A stretch of 43,206 nucleotides of DNA. Source: Saccoglossus kowalevskii. Its lineage: Eukaryota; Hemichordata; Enteropneusta; Harrimaniidae. Position 1 is the stretch's first letter, and the number at the start of each line of letters is the position of its first letter. Below, piece by piece: positions 12,275-20,751 of this stretch. Under the pieces are notes generated by a model. It saw only the letters and a list, made by a program, of their open reading frames with translations, was not told where the DNA came from and searched no databases. The translations under genes and the position numbers were made by a program. The stretch spans positions 539,500 through 582,705 of the forward strand of contig NW_003130356.1 of the NCBI RefSeq assembly GCF_000003605.2, written 5' to 3'.

Positions 12275-14278
12275 GGAAATAAAGGTGCAATACTGTAAAT
12301 TATTCTATTTGTACTTGGAATTCATTTTTGCTGTTTACACTAAAGAAATGAATCAGTGAAAATAAAATTCAGTAAAAATACCTCTTTTTCCTATATTTTG
12401 CCTTTAAATAACTCATAAAAAATCTGTGAAAATAAATTCCAGCTAAAATAAAGTATTTTACAGTAGCACAAAGTAAAGTACTTACAGTGAATGTCCCAAG
12501 CAAGAATGTTAATGAAATCTGAAACTTTCCAAATCCCATGTGTTCCACCGCTTCCTCCACTGTGTATGTTTGTTGACCTGATCCATCTGGTCTCTTTCTC
12601 TGAATGGTCTGGTTCGTACTCGGATGTAAAATGTCCAGTTCTTCTTCATCGTTACTACCTAACATTAAAAAAAATAAAAATTATTTTTAAGCAGCAATCG
12701 CTGTGATTTTGAACATTTTTTGTTTGTTTAATATATGCACATAAAGATGACTAAATCTTTCGGAAATATTGTTTTTAGATACACGTGACCTTATACAAGA
12801 CTAATATTACATGAAATTCAATGCAAGAACTGGGAGTTGAGTAATCGCAATTTCGTTGAAATTATATAGTCACTCGATGGAACCTATAGAAAATTGTGAT
12901 ATACGAGACACACACTATGAAAAATAATGAACATAAAGACACTGAGAAGCCAACAGCCCCTCAAGATATCAATAGCGGCGTATTTGACATCTCGCCCAAG
13001 GCCCTTAAAAAATGTGTCATCTTGTAAAGTTATTGTTGCTTTACCAAATCGAACCAAATATTACAGCCAATGATAAGTGGAAAAAATTGTCACACAGTCC
13101 TGTCCTGTCCAAAATTTGTCATATGGCAAAATGTGTAATCTGTATCACTGTCCAAAATTTATCGGTACTACTAAAAATATTTTGTTTTATCTTGTATTAC
13201 CACATTTGCTCTTTTGGAAAAGAAACATAAGTTATATTTCAATGGCAGAGGATACAATAAATGTATTTTTTTGTTATGTACTTTTCTATTTGATATGCGC
13301 TTCTAATAGAACAAATACCGATAGTACAACAAATCGCTTCGTATCATAACACAAATCCAGGCAAAAAAAAAAAATCCATGTTTATTTTACCAAAATAACC
13401 AACTTATCAGTAATACACACAATAACAAGAAATTAAAATATAATGTACTGTCCATTATTGAAATAGTACTTTTTCATTGGTCGATCAGTATGATGCAGCC
13501 TTTATATTAGGCAAGAAATAGGCAGTTCTTGGAGATTATACAAAAAAAAAAATATCCAATATTTTCTGTACAAATCATTGGCAACAAAATCCATCACAAA
13601 TTTTGATGTTAATAAATCCAAGATATTTTCTTCTAGAAATTTATTTTATAAGCATTTTTTCGCATTTTGTTCGGTTGTCAACATTCTATGCATAATTATT
13701 AATATTTCAACAATTATTATTCACAATAATGAATCCCCCACATCCATATTGGATGAAAAGAAGAGTCTACGGGAAGATAAAGTGAGGCAAGATAAACACA
13801 TTATCACATCAGAACCCTACTCAGAATCCAATATGGCACTGCATGGGATTTGTTATTGTTGTTATAAATCACCACATCAAACAAAAATTAGTTAAGTTTG
13901 GGTTTTATTTTTATTAAAATGAATTTTCTTTCAAATATAGGTCAACATTATCATTTGATAATATAAAGCAAATCTCTAATTCTGATAGTGGTGATTCATA
14001 ACTGACAATAATAATGGACGGGGCATATTGTTTGTTACTTCCCAATAATTAAGTGTCTTTGACGCTGCACCCCCCTACTCTCTTCCACATTAAATTATAC
14101 CACTTTCTGTTTAGAGAAAAAAATTTGTTATCCCTTACAAACACACATACATACGTGCACATGTACGTACAAATACATATAAATCTATACTAAAAAATAG
14201 CAGAATATATTCCTGTAAGAAAATACCACCAAGTCCACTTCAGTACATAAACTGTATGGATCAGTCTAACAACAACAA

Positions 14279-14314
<36 letters not shown>

Positions 14315-14518
14315 CTGTCACCCATTCTATAGAACCATGCTACCACTTAGCAGGTCACCAAGTAAGTACTACTCATACAGACTATAGTTCATACCATCAG
14401 TGTCATCGATGAGCGAGGTTTGAGACTTCGACCTCTCTGGTTTCTTCGAAAATACATTCGTAAACTTATTTCCCAGAAACTGAAACGACGACGATGAACT
14501 TGCTGCTTGTCTTTTCAT
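358..14518 (-). CDS. SVOP: SVOP-like major facilitator transporter, 5' part (6 exons, 3' end outside window)
   Basis: The spliced exons 14518-14395, 12658-12486, 10694-10596, 7723-7652, 2077-1953 and 421-358 join without frame breaks into 219 residues. The family (SVOP, SVOPL, SV2) are 12-segment major-facilitator proteins of synaptic and secretory vesicles; SVOP's substrate is unknown. Seen in sequence: a Ser/Lys-rich cytoplasmic N-terminus (1-70); the family signature [16 protein letters not shown] before segment 1; DACEMM at 102-107; the loop motif [11 protein letters not shown] (145-155), which is the MFS motif A; segment 4 with [13 protein letters not shown] (185-197); and SEFLP..QRAK (203-213), matching the AEFLP..ARAK stretch of SVOP. 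SVOP is about 550 residues, so roughly 40% is here and segments 5-12 lie left of base 358. The start is the first ATG in frame at 14518. SVOPL is the main alternative name; membership of the SVOP/SV2 group is secure. Confidence 0.9.
890..1025. mobile_element. Short element with about 31-bp inverted ends
   Basis: The left arm (about 890-921) contains GAGGATACCTCAAAGTATG. The right arm (about 992-1025) contains CATACTTTGAGGTATCCTC, its exact reverse complement, and the flanking AATAACCTTAT also pairs. The loop is about 70 bases. No coding capacity. Confidence 0.65.
1748..1908 (+). mobile_element. Foldback element family 1, 3'-truncated
   Basis: It starts TACTGTAAAATACTTTATTT, then GGAATTAATTTTCGCTGAAA, and stops after CATTCCTTCAGG, lacking the complementary right end. 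Confidence 0.7.
1953..2077 (-). CDS. SVOP: SVOP-like exon 5 (membrane segments 3-4)
   Basis: Acceptor AATAACAG|ATTCTA, donor CAAGG|GTAAGAAT; phase 0 in, phase 2 out, 41 residues plus two bases. It encodes [20 protein letters not shown], then [18 protein letters not shown], then APQ. In SVOP the same places read LWTLYYGILSAFAP and [16 protein letters not shown]. The arginine and glycine run of segment 4 (MFS motif B) is intact. Confidence 0.94.
2933..3141 (+). mobile_element. Foldback element family 1
   Basis: The left end TACTGTAAAATACTTTATTT and right end AAATAAAGTATTATACAGTA are inverted repeats. The core has GTGAAAATAAAATCCAGCGA. About 209 bases, no open frame. Confidence 0.8.
3333..3523 (+). 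mobile_element. Foldback element family 1
   Basis: Left end CCTGTAAAATACTG (diverged); right end CGAAAATCAAGTATTTTACA followed by GTA. The inverted core TTTATTTTCACTGAGTCA is recognisable. Confidence 0.7.
3772..3968 (+). mobile_element. Foldback element family 1
   Basis: Left end TACTGTAAAATACTTTATTT; right end CCAGCTAAAATACAGTACTT then TTTACAGTA. About 197 bases. Confidence 0.78.
4016..4221 (+). mobile_element. Foldback element family 2
   Basis: Left end TACTGTAAAACCATTTATTT, right end AATTAATGCATTTACAGTA, internal arms AATTTCACTATTTT and AAAATAGTGAAATT. It differs from family 1 inside but shares the terminal TACTGTAAAA. Confidence 0.75.
4933..5245 (+). mobile_element. Possible solo LTR
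   Basis: A segment starting TGTGGTAAAT and ending GTGTCAACA contains AGTATATATACTTGGGC (TATA) followed by a C/T-rich, gene-free stretch and GACATGGAAATAATATTGTG near the end, as in Ty3/gypsy LTRs. No matching target duplication was found and no internal region follows, so the call is tentative. Confidence 0.33.
6270..6289 (+). other. G-quadruplex-like G run
   Basis: Four runs of at least four G separated by single A residues, in otherwise AT-rich intron sequence. On the SVOP-like transcript this would read as a C-rich run. Confidence 0.8.
7652..7723 (-). CDS. SVOP: SVOP-like exon 4 (membrane segment 2 and MFS motif A)
   Basis: Acceptor CTCTTGCAG|GTTGTG, donor AAAGTA|GTAAGT, phase 0 at both ends, 24 residues. 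It encodes [14 protein letters not shown] plus STDRYGRKV, matching SVOP VVFVGMMSSSTLWG..SDQYGRK. The loop D and R residues typical of MFS motif A are present. A decayed copy of its acceptor and first bases sits directly upstream (see findings). Confidence 0.93.
9025..9394 (+). mobile_element. Foldback element family 1, interrupted and decayed
   Basis: Family 1 core sequence (GTATGGAATTTATTTTCACT, to about 9085) resumes at about 9305 (CATTGAACCATTCCTCAGTG) and ends AAGGTATTTTATAGAATA. Some 220 bases containing GGCTGACTGGCAGCCATTTT are inserted between. Confidence 0.5.
9543..10560 (+). mobile_element. Helentron/HINE-like non-autonomous element with central tandem units
   Basis: The 5' end carries GAGATAGCTCCGCTGTTAGC. 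About five tandem units of roughly 157 bases follow (each with AACAAGAAGTCGAAAATATC and ending near GTCCACATGTAGTACC), then a GACGACGACGAC-type tail. The 3' end is a stem-loop, AGCTCCGCT..AGCGGAGCT followed by AA (about 10528-10560). Short inverted repeats (TAGCTCCGCTGT at 9565, reverse complement near 10548), central tandem repeats and a 3' hairpin are the layout of HINE/DINE-type Helentron derivatives. There is no coding capacity. It sits in SVOP-like intron 3, 36 bases from the exon 3 donor. Confidence 0.7.
10596..10694 (-). CDS. SVOP: SVOP-like exon 3 (membrane segment 1)
   Basis: Acceptor CGCAG|TTTTCTG, donor ACT|GTAAGTTC, phase 0 at both ends, 33 residues. It reads [15 protein letters not shown] then [16 protein letters not shown], aligning without gaps to SVOP ADAMEMMILSILAP..HCEWRLPSWQVALLTS. 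The acidic D/E pair of segment 1 is kept. Its donor lies 36 bases from the 3' hairpin end of the HINE-like repeat. Confidence 0.93.
11110..11260 (+). repeat. Interspersed repeat of the GGCCATCTTGA type
   Basis: TTTGGCCATCTTGAATTGGA, then GTTGTATGATGTGAAGTTTG, ending in GACACACAGACACACAG. The same skeleton recurs near 7447-7590, spanning GACCATCTTGAATGGGATG and GTATGTGTGAAGTTTGAAAG. Confidence 0.5.
11644..11880 (+). mobile_element. HINE-like element, 3'-truncated copy
   Basis: It shares the 5' end (GAGATAGCTCCGCTGTTAGC and the following CACATTTCAATTAAAGAACT) and the first tandem unit with the element at 9543, then stops at GGTCTACATGT. Confidence 0.75.
11883..12050 (+). repeat. Two tandem units of about 103 bases
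   Basis: ACTCAACCCTAACACTTAAA followed by ATTCAGACCAATCAGAGA occurs at 11883 and again at 11986 with a few changes. Each unit has a CCAATCAGAG box. Confidence 0.75.
12241..12273 (+). repeat. (ATTG)n microsatellite
   Basis: About eight uninterrupted ATTG/TTGA tetranucleotides. Confidence 0.95.
12291..12465 (+). mobile_element. Foldback element family 1 next to SVOP-like exon 2
   Basis: Left end TACTGTAAATTATTCTATTT; right end CAGCTAAAATAAAGTATTTT then ACAGTA. Its edge lies about 20 bases beyond the exon 2 donor, inside the intron. Confidence 0.75.
12486..12658 (-). CDS. SVOP: SVOP-like exon 2
   Basis: Acceptor TTAG|GTAGTAACG and donor ACT|GTAAGTAC; phase 1 in, phase 0 out, 57 residues. It carries an acidic stretch (NDEEELD) and then the SVOP signature [17 protein letters not shown] leading into membrane segment 1. 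In SVOP the matching stretch reads ..VEDAVEAIGFGKFQ, and the spacing from FQ to the EMM motif is the same (19 residues). Confidence 0.92.
12659..14394 (-). other. SVOP-like intron 1
   Basis: AT-rich sequence with homopolymer runs and a (CAA)n tract at its 5' end (14267-14314). I see no family similarity and no convincing additional exon. Confidence 0.6.
14267..14314 (+). repeat. (CAA)n microsatellite
   Basis: About 15 CAA/ACA trinucleotides with one AAA interruption. Confidence 0.95.
14395..14518 (-). CDS. SVOP: SVOP-like exon 1 (start codon, cytoplasmic N-terminus)
   Basis: Encodes [15 protein letters not shown] and on to SLIDDTD (41 residues plus one base), ending G|GTATGAAC in phase 1. 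It is Ser- and Lys-rich with no hydrophobic segment, as expected for the cytoplasmic N-terminus. It is assigned by phase match to exon 2, because this region is not conserved in the family. A TATA-like GGTATATACC lies about 50 bases upstream. The sequence before the ATG also contains an acceptor-like CTGCACAG, so an upstream noncoding exon is possible. Confidence 0.72.
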
Positions 14519-14565
14519 TGTGGTCAAATGACGACATGTCACTGTGCAGTTTTGTAAACACAGTT

Positions 14566-14575
14566 GGTATATACC
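14566..14575 (-). promoter_or_regulatory. TATA-like element upstream of SVOP-like exon 1
   Basis: The palindrome GGTATATACC lies 48-57 bases before the start codon on the coding strand, which would leave a very short 5' UTR of about 20 bases. Placement is reasonable for a TATA box, but in AT-rich DNA it may be chance. The alternative is that exon 1 begins at the acceptor-like CTGCACAG just downstream. Confidence 0.22.
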
Positions 14576-17119
14576 AGCCTAAATAAACATCTTCCATTTT
14601 TAGATTGTGGATGCTAAAACGATATTAATCTGTCGTTAAAATTCTGCATTTCCCAACACAGGGTTGAATGAAATTTAGCAACCATTTTTTTTTTAAATTA
14701 AGTAACTTATTTCGAATAAATGTGACAAACTTGAATGCGAGTTGTGCATTTTTATCAGCAGTTTTCAGTTATTTATTTATTTTATTGTACACCAAGAACT
14801 ATTTGTTGAAAAATCAAATTGTGGGTAGATGTAGTGTAAGGTATTGTATTTGCTGAAGGTTATTATTATATTTGACAATAGTGGTGAAATGATTAATTGA
14901 CTGATCATGTTTTCCCTGGTCTGGTAGGCAAGTGAATGAGCAATTTAAAGGTAGTGACATGACATGTTATGATGTGGGGGGGGGGAGGGGGAAGAGGGGT
15001 TGCAATCTAATGTGGTATGAGGCTGCTCAATCTGATTAAAATTTGATCCTGGTTGGCTTAATTTTTTTTAAATTATATTTTAATGTACGTCATACACCGA
15101 TCAACCAATCATGAGCAAAACGGATCACCAATAAACAGGATACCAATAAACAGGAAGTACCTGTACCGGTAGTAGTAGTTTGAGTGACAAGTCTCAACAA
15201 GTGATCTACAATTTTTCCTCCAATGCTCGTACCATTTTTTACAAGTACCAATGTCTTCTTTGCGTTACTTTGCATAACATTCGTTTATAAAACAAGGTAC
15301 ACACCATGTTAAATTATTCCAAAAAATAATTTGGTTATCTGGGTTCAAAGTCGCGTGTTTGCTGTGAAATCCATATTTAAACTCAGTCAGATGACGGCGA
15401 AATAATCTTACCGTCAATAAAAAAAAACGAATATACCCTCGCAATACTGCAGCTACTGATGTGTTATTAACAACCAACTCCACTGGTGACACTGATTTTG
15501 ATTTTGAACAACGTTTGTACCAACGAAAAAAAAGTTTTCAGTATATATATGAAAAAAATTAGTTTGTTTCTGTATTCATAAAGATTTTTCAAAACCAGCA
15601 ACTAAAAATTACGTACAACTTTACACTAAAATAATGAAGATTTGGTTATTTGGCACTCGACCGTCAGCTATCAATACCATGAATAATGTTCGCGAACGCG
15701 AAGTCTGGTACGCAGTGTGTCCGAAAATGGAATGTGCTGTGTCATACCCAGTCTATTTATTAATTCTTTAGCAGAATTTCTCATTAACAGTAGAAAACAA
15801 ACGTGTATGTAATCGTAAAGTTGAAACTCGCACAATTCATCGGTGACGGCGCTGTTAAATATTTTTATTTCATGTACTCTCATGTACGCACGCTATTGAT
15901 AACTTACAGCTTTCTCAATTTATCCAGTAGTGTCAAATCGGTAAACAAAATTAAATGAAGATATATTAATGGCGCAGTATCTAGTTTGTGCATATGTTAT
16001 AATATGCATATTATTCTATTACCCGGTAATTATCATTTTACTAATAGCTAATTAACCGTGGAACCCAATGGCATGTAACTAGTACACCTACATTACATTT
16101 ACATTATTCCACAAATCTGTCAAAGCAGAATGTATCACTGATCCAACACTTTTGTCTAATTCACTTGGTCCAAATCTGTTGAAGTTCTCAACTACCGATG
16201 GTATAAATTTGTGTGATTATATATGGTGGGGGTTAAAACAGTTGAGGAGAAACAACACTGAGTATTAAATAGGATATAAAAAGATTACAATCACAGTGCC
16301 ATTTGATGCTACAATTTGTTTTGGGAAGTCTAATAAAATTTTGAATATTTCCATCACAAACTAGATTGTTACACTTCAAGTATGGGTACCATGGCAACTA
16401 CATATATCACAGGACAGTCTTATGGGAAGGATTATTGTTTTACATAATCCATACATTATCGGTTTACCATTAAAATTATTTTATTTATCTTATTAGCTAT
16501 GCAAATGTGTATGTACAAGTATAGTTATTATATTCTATTGTATGTAATATTAAGACTTGAGTTAAAAATAGAATGTTCTGAAAAAATAGTCAATAAACGG
16601 TAATAAAAAATACAAACCTTTTTTGGTTTAAATTTGTTATTATTATTATCATAATTATTCTTTATTTTAATGATATTTTTTGAGGTTACAATCAATTTCG
16701 CAAACAAAACCTTCAAAAACAATAGACTATGTTTTTCGTTTTGTGCAAGATCTCACATTATGCCTGAAACTGAATATCAAAAGGGTCATAGGTCGTTACG
16801 TCAACAAAACATATGGAACTTGACAAACCATAAAAGTACTTTTGGGGTATTTGATGATGTTCAATTTTGATGAAGTACGTGTATCTCAACGCTGTATAGT
16901 TTTGCATTTCAACATTTCACTGATTTATTTTAATGAAAAATCACTCATTCGGCTGTTCTGGCGGATCGAGGCATATGACCACTTATGCACATGCGATAGT
17001 CAGATACAACAGGAAGTACCAAAAGTGATAAGAATTCTCCAGAAATCGAATGGCATGACAAATATTTCAGTCCGAGGCAGTACTCAGTTTTTGAAACCTG
17101 GATATGTAGCTGTCAAGTG

Positions 17120-17323
17120 TACTGTAAAATGACACTGGGTTTAAATTTCGTTGATTTACCATTTCAGGCATATTCAGTGGGGTTCAAATTCACCGTTTTA
17201 TCATTTAGATAATGTGTTCTATGCTAAATTTTACATATTCACTGGGTTTTTAATTTAGCGCATTTTCCAGTCAGCGAAATAAGCAAAATAAAAACCCAGT
17301 GAATAATTAACCTTTTTACAATA
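17120..17323 (+). mobile_element. Foldback element family 2
   Basis: It contains TTTAAATTTCGTTGATTTAC, TTTATCATTTAGATAATGTG and CCCAGTGAATAATTAA. It is nearly identical to the copy at 36974, so both are fairly young. Confidence 0.75.
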
Positions 17324-17568
17324 TTTGCTTCATTATATACATGTAGTAAATACACACTATATATCGTTATTTCTGGCAACCTTAATATATGTATTAATGT
17401 ATTACACTACCTGTAAATGTATCGTTCACATCGGCATATGTGTTATCATAATATAGATAAAATTTTTATTTTTATACCATACGGTATACTGTCAATTGTA
17501 TGACGTACTCGGAACAAATTTGCACTTCTTGGCCAGCATTTTTTGCTTATTTTCATGTATTTTTCAAA

Positions 17569-18576
17569 CAAGCAGCCTGTCAGCTGAGATAGCTCCGCTG
17601 TTAGCAATGCACATTTCAATTAAATAACTGAAGATATCATTGGAAAATGAGCAATTTGTATAGTATTAATAAAGCAATCAGACTTGCTGTTTTCAACAAG
17701 AAGTCGAAAATATCACTATTTACAAACAAGTCATTGAAAATGACACAGTCCCCATTAAATTTTTGAAAGTTCTCTTTGTGCACGTCATATTAAAGCGGAG
17801 GGGTTGTCGCAAGCGTGTCCTTAAAACTTGAGTTTTAAGTGGCGTATACAACAGATTGTTTATTTACATCAAAACATGTGTTCCGCGTAGTAGTAATATG
17901 GCCAAAAATAAAAACAGCCGTTATTCGGCCATCTTTGATCTGATTATGAAACACACTGATATGTATGATGTATGTGCCCAATACGAATGAAAATGGTACA
18001 ATAAATAGTGGAAATATAGTAGTAAGGCCAAAAAGTCAGATGGCTGTCAATCGGCCATCCTTGACCAGATTTTTAAACAAATTGTCATGGACATGCATCC
18101 TAACATGTATAAAGTACATGTACGAACGGACAGACAGACTCAGGAACTCACGGACGGTCGGGGGCATGTATTCTAACATGTATAATCTATGTACCAAGTT
18201 TGAATGAAAACTGACAAAGCATGGCCAAAATACAACATTTTCAAAAAACAAGATGGCTGTCAGTCGGCCATTTCGAATCGAATCGCTAAACCACTGCATG
18301 TGCATATGTCTCACATAAAGAATGAACGGAATCGGTCCAAGGGGTTCTGAGATATGACTCCGCATGGACGCGCAGACGCACGGATGGACGGAGACTAAAA
18401 ATGACAAAAATATTCATCAAAATTAGAGAATTGAAGATATCATCATGAAATGAACAAATCTAAGAGAGGTCTACCCAAGGTACATTCTATACACCAAGTA
18501 TCAAAGCATTCAGGCTTGTAGTTTTAAAGAAGAAGTCGAAGTAAAACATTGACACGGACGACGGACGATATTGATA
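17569..18576 (+). mobile_element. HINE-like element interrupted by other repeats
   Basis: The 5' end and first half-unit match the 9543 element up to about 17722. The unit resumes at about 18395 (AAAAATGACAAAAATATTCA) and ends with GACACGGACGACGGACGA, without the hairpin. Between them lie about 670 bases of unrelated repeat sequence, so this looks like a nested insertion. Confidence 0.65.
17930..18394 (+). repeat. Interspersed repeat with GGCCAT words and a GGACGG tail
   Basis: The pattern of TCGGCCATC.TTGA, then a CATGTAT spacer, then GAATGAA, occurs three times (from about 17930, 18046 and 18257). It ends with GATATGACTCCGCATGGACG and ACGGATGGACGGAG. This is a common invertebrate repeat style and splits the HINE-like copy. 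Confidence 0.55.
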
Positions 18577-18610
18577 AATTTGCAAAAAGAAAAGATATGA
18601 AAAAAAAATA

Positions 18611-18931
18611 TACTGTTAATGCATTAATTATTCACTGGGTTTTAATTTTGATATTTTGGCTGATAAGTAAAATCTGATAAATGTGAACATGTAAAATAAC
18701 AATAAAACTCTTGACAAATACATGAAATTATAACACGGTGAATATTAAAGCGAGGGAGTCGTCACCTGCGCATGCGTCAGATGGCCATAGCATGTCATTG
18801 TTTACAAACAAGTGTCTACCCATGAGGCTTTGCGTTTTTTGCGTGTGTTGTAATCGTCGCACGGGACTCAATTTCCGCGCATGTGCAGGTTATGACTTTA
18901 AATGTCAGTGAAAATAAATGGTTTTGCAGTG
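18611..18931 (-). mobile_element. Foldback element family 2 with a nested insertion
   Basis: The outer ends are TACTGTTAATGCATTAATTA and AATAAATGGTTTTGCAGT. The middle is replaced by a CpG-rich segment at 18745-18901. Confidence 0.65.
18745..18901. mobile_element. Small TTAA-flanked inverted-repeat element nested in family 2
   Basis: It begins TTAAAGCGAGGGAGTCGTCA and ends CGCGCATGTGCAGGTTATGA then CTTTAA. The ends pair imperfectly (CACCTGCGCATGCG with CGCGCATGTGCAGG). TTAA at both edges suggests a piggyBac-type target. A related start occurs at about 17791 (TTAAAGCGGAGGGGTTGTCG). Confidence 0.5.
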
Positions 18932-19222
18932 TACAAGGTTTTATTTTGTAGAAGGGGAGAATTAAAATGAACCAGCGTTAAAAGAAATCAAACGAACAAA
19001 TAACAGCTACAGTCTATCAGACAGTGTATAGCAATACCTACATGACAGACACGATTACCCAGGGTAATATCAATTAATACAATCAATTTATGGTACCAAC
19101 CCCACAGTTCATCAAGTTATCAAAGAGGCGTTAGCGAACTATTGTCATCACAGCTGATAAACCACGTTTACATTGCTATATAGGTATTGTAGGACTAGCA
19201 GACAGTACAGTCTGAGCATAAC

Positions 19223-19437
19223 TACTGTAAAATACTTTATTGGAATTGGCTTGGAATTAATTTTCGCTACTTTCGCTGAAGGAATGATTCAGTGAAAATA
19301 AATACAGTGAATATACTGTTTTTTCCTATATTTTATATTCATCTTGTCAAAAATCACTGAAAATAAATTCCATACAAAACACCCAGAAAGTATTTTCAGT
19401 AAAAATTAATTCCAGCGAAAACAAAGTATTTTACAGT
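19223..19437 (+). mobile_element. Foldback element family 1
   Basis: Left end TACTGTAAAATACTTTATTG, right end AAACAAAGTATTTTACAGTG, with the core TGATTCAGTGAAAATAAATA. About 215 bases. Confidence 0.78.
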
Positions 19438-19909
19438 GAGCTGGCTCTTGCCTAGGTTTGCCTTTTCATAAAAAATACAATTTTTTCTGTAAGTATCGCT
19501 GTCATAATTTTAATTTATTCTTTATTACTTAAATATATATACCGATATAAAAAATTCTCTGTACAATCTACATATTGATACATCTAGCTTAAGTCACACT
19601 CAATTGCAAAGTTGAATTTTAATTTAATTAAAATCAAAGCAGAGTTGATAAAATCTGTGGAAACAAATTCAACCATGATATGCACATGTGTTAACATGTT
19701 TATTCTGTCAGTAAGCACAAAAATAATAGATTTGTTCTGACCAGCGTGTGTATCATATTAAAATGTGCATGTGTTAACATGCATCGCACCTTTAGTTTTT
19801 TTTGAAATATTGAAAATAAAATTGAAAATCATTTTTTGAAAATCTCAGGACCAGAAACATATTTTTCAGGTTTAACTTAAACCCCCTTCCCCTCCCCTCA
19901 TCACCAATT

Positions 19910-20001
19910 TCATTATTTTCACTGATAAGTAAAATTCACTTAATTAAATCCATATAAACTTAAAATCCAGTGAATAGCAAAAATAAATGGTTTTACAGTA
20001 C
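19910..20001 (-). mobile_element. Foldback element family 2, partial
   Basis: It contains TTTTCACTGATAAGTAAAAT and ends AATAAATGGTTTTACAGTA. Only one arm and part of the core remain. Confidence 0.55.
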
Positions 20002-20241
20002 ATTTAAATTACATGTAAACTTTAACGTTGCTGATTTACCGGCAAAAAAAATGCTGAGAAATTTTCAATCTGCCCTTCAAATAAAATAAAGCAAAAATAA
20101 TTTAATAATATGATTTAGATATGAAAAAACAACAACAAGTAACAAATGTGCAGAAGAGCGGACACAACGCAGACAACGATAACAACTGCTAAACACAAAT
20201 TAATATGATGTATAATAGATAAAAACAAGTGGACTTACTAC

Positions 20242-20291
20242 CATCTAAAAGCCGCTGGTACATTCTCTTCACTGATCTCATCTCCAAATCT
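20242..20291 (-). CDS. Unrecognised gene, putative second coding exon
   Basis: A pyrimidine-rich acceptor ending ATACTCAG precedes 50 bases, then GATG|GTAGTAAGT; an alternative donor lies three bases on (GGTA|GTAAGT). In the frame set by the 21.5-kb exon it reads RFGDEISEENVPAAFR plus two bases. The content is acidic and polar with no motif I can name. No in-phase continuation was found between 14.6 and 20.2 kb. Confidence 0.38.
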
Positions 20292-20717
20292 CTGAGTATT
20301 GTACGACAGACAAAACAGGATACAGTCACAACAGTTGCTACAGGTTTCAACAAGTACAATATTATTTTGTTGTAATGCAAAAGTTAATTTTTATGTTTCT
20401 CAAAATGCATGCCAGTTTAAAATCACGGCTTTTGTGGATGGTAACAATTTCAGCAAAAAAAGAAAGAAAAGAAAAACTCATTTTTCATGAAGAATCCAAA
20501 AAATCCATTCGAATTAAGAAAAAGGCTGCAATTATAAATATAATTATTTTTATTCTCTCTCATTCAGAACTCATGGGTGGTAGGATTGGTGAACAAAATT
20601 TGCACACTGCATACAGAAAAAAAAGCATAAAAACTATCCACATTTTTATGTTGAAAATTTTAGACAATAACTTTAAAAATTGGAATGCATTACTGCTGTA
20701 CTATTCCTAGTGTTACA

Positions 20718-20750
<33 letters not shown>
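20718..20750 (+). repeat. (AAAT)n microsatellite
   Basis: About eight AAAT/TAAA tetranucleotides. Confidence 0.93.

Positions 20751-20751
<1 letters not shown>

Larger units (their letters stand above)
14600..20241. other. Intergenic or upstream intron, repeat-rich
   Basis: It holds a G-rich run at 14977-14997, foldback copies at 17120, 18611, 19223 and 19910, a split HINE-like element at 17569, and short open frames at 15090-15275 and near 16100-16260 that I cannot assign. It also has a small CpG-bearing patch near 15680-15720 (TTCGCGAACGCGAAG). Confidence 0.55.

Noticed and set aside
12369-12665. Full open frame starting MLGSNDEEE as an independent protein
   Set aside because: Its ATG lies in the intron just before the acceptor, and its last part runs into the next intron and a foldback element. 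Only 12658-12486 is exon.
16842-17132. 96-codon plus-strand open frame
   Set aside because: It overlaps a diffuse repeat shared with 7.1-7.3 kb and runs into a family 2 foldback element. No domain is recognised.
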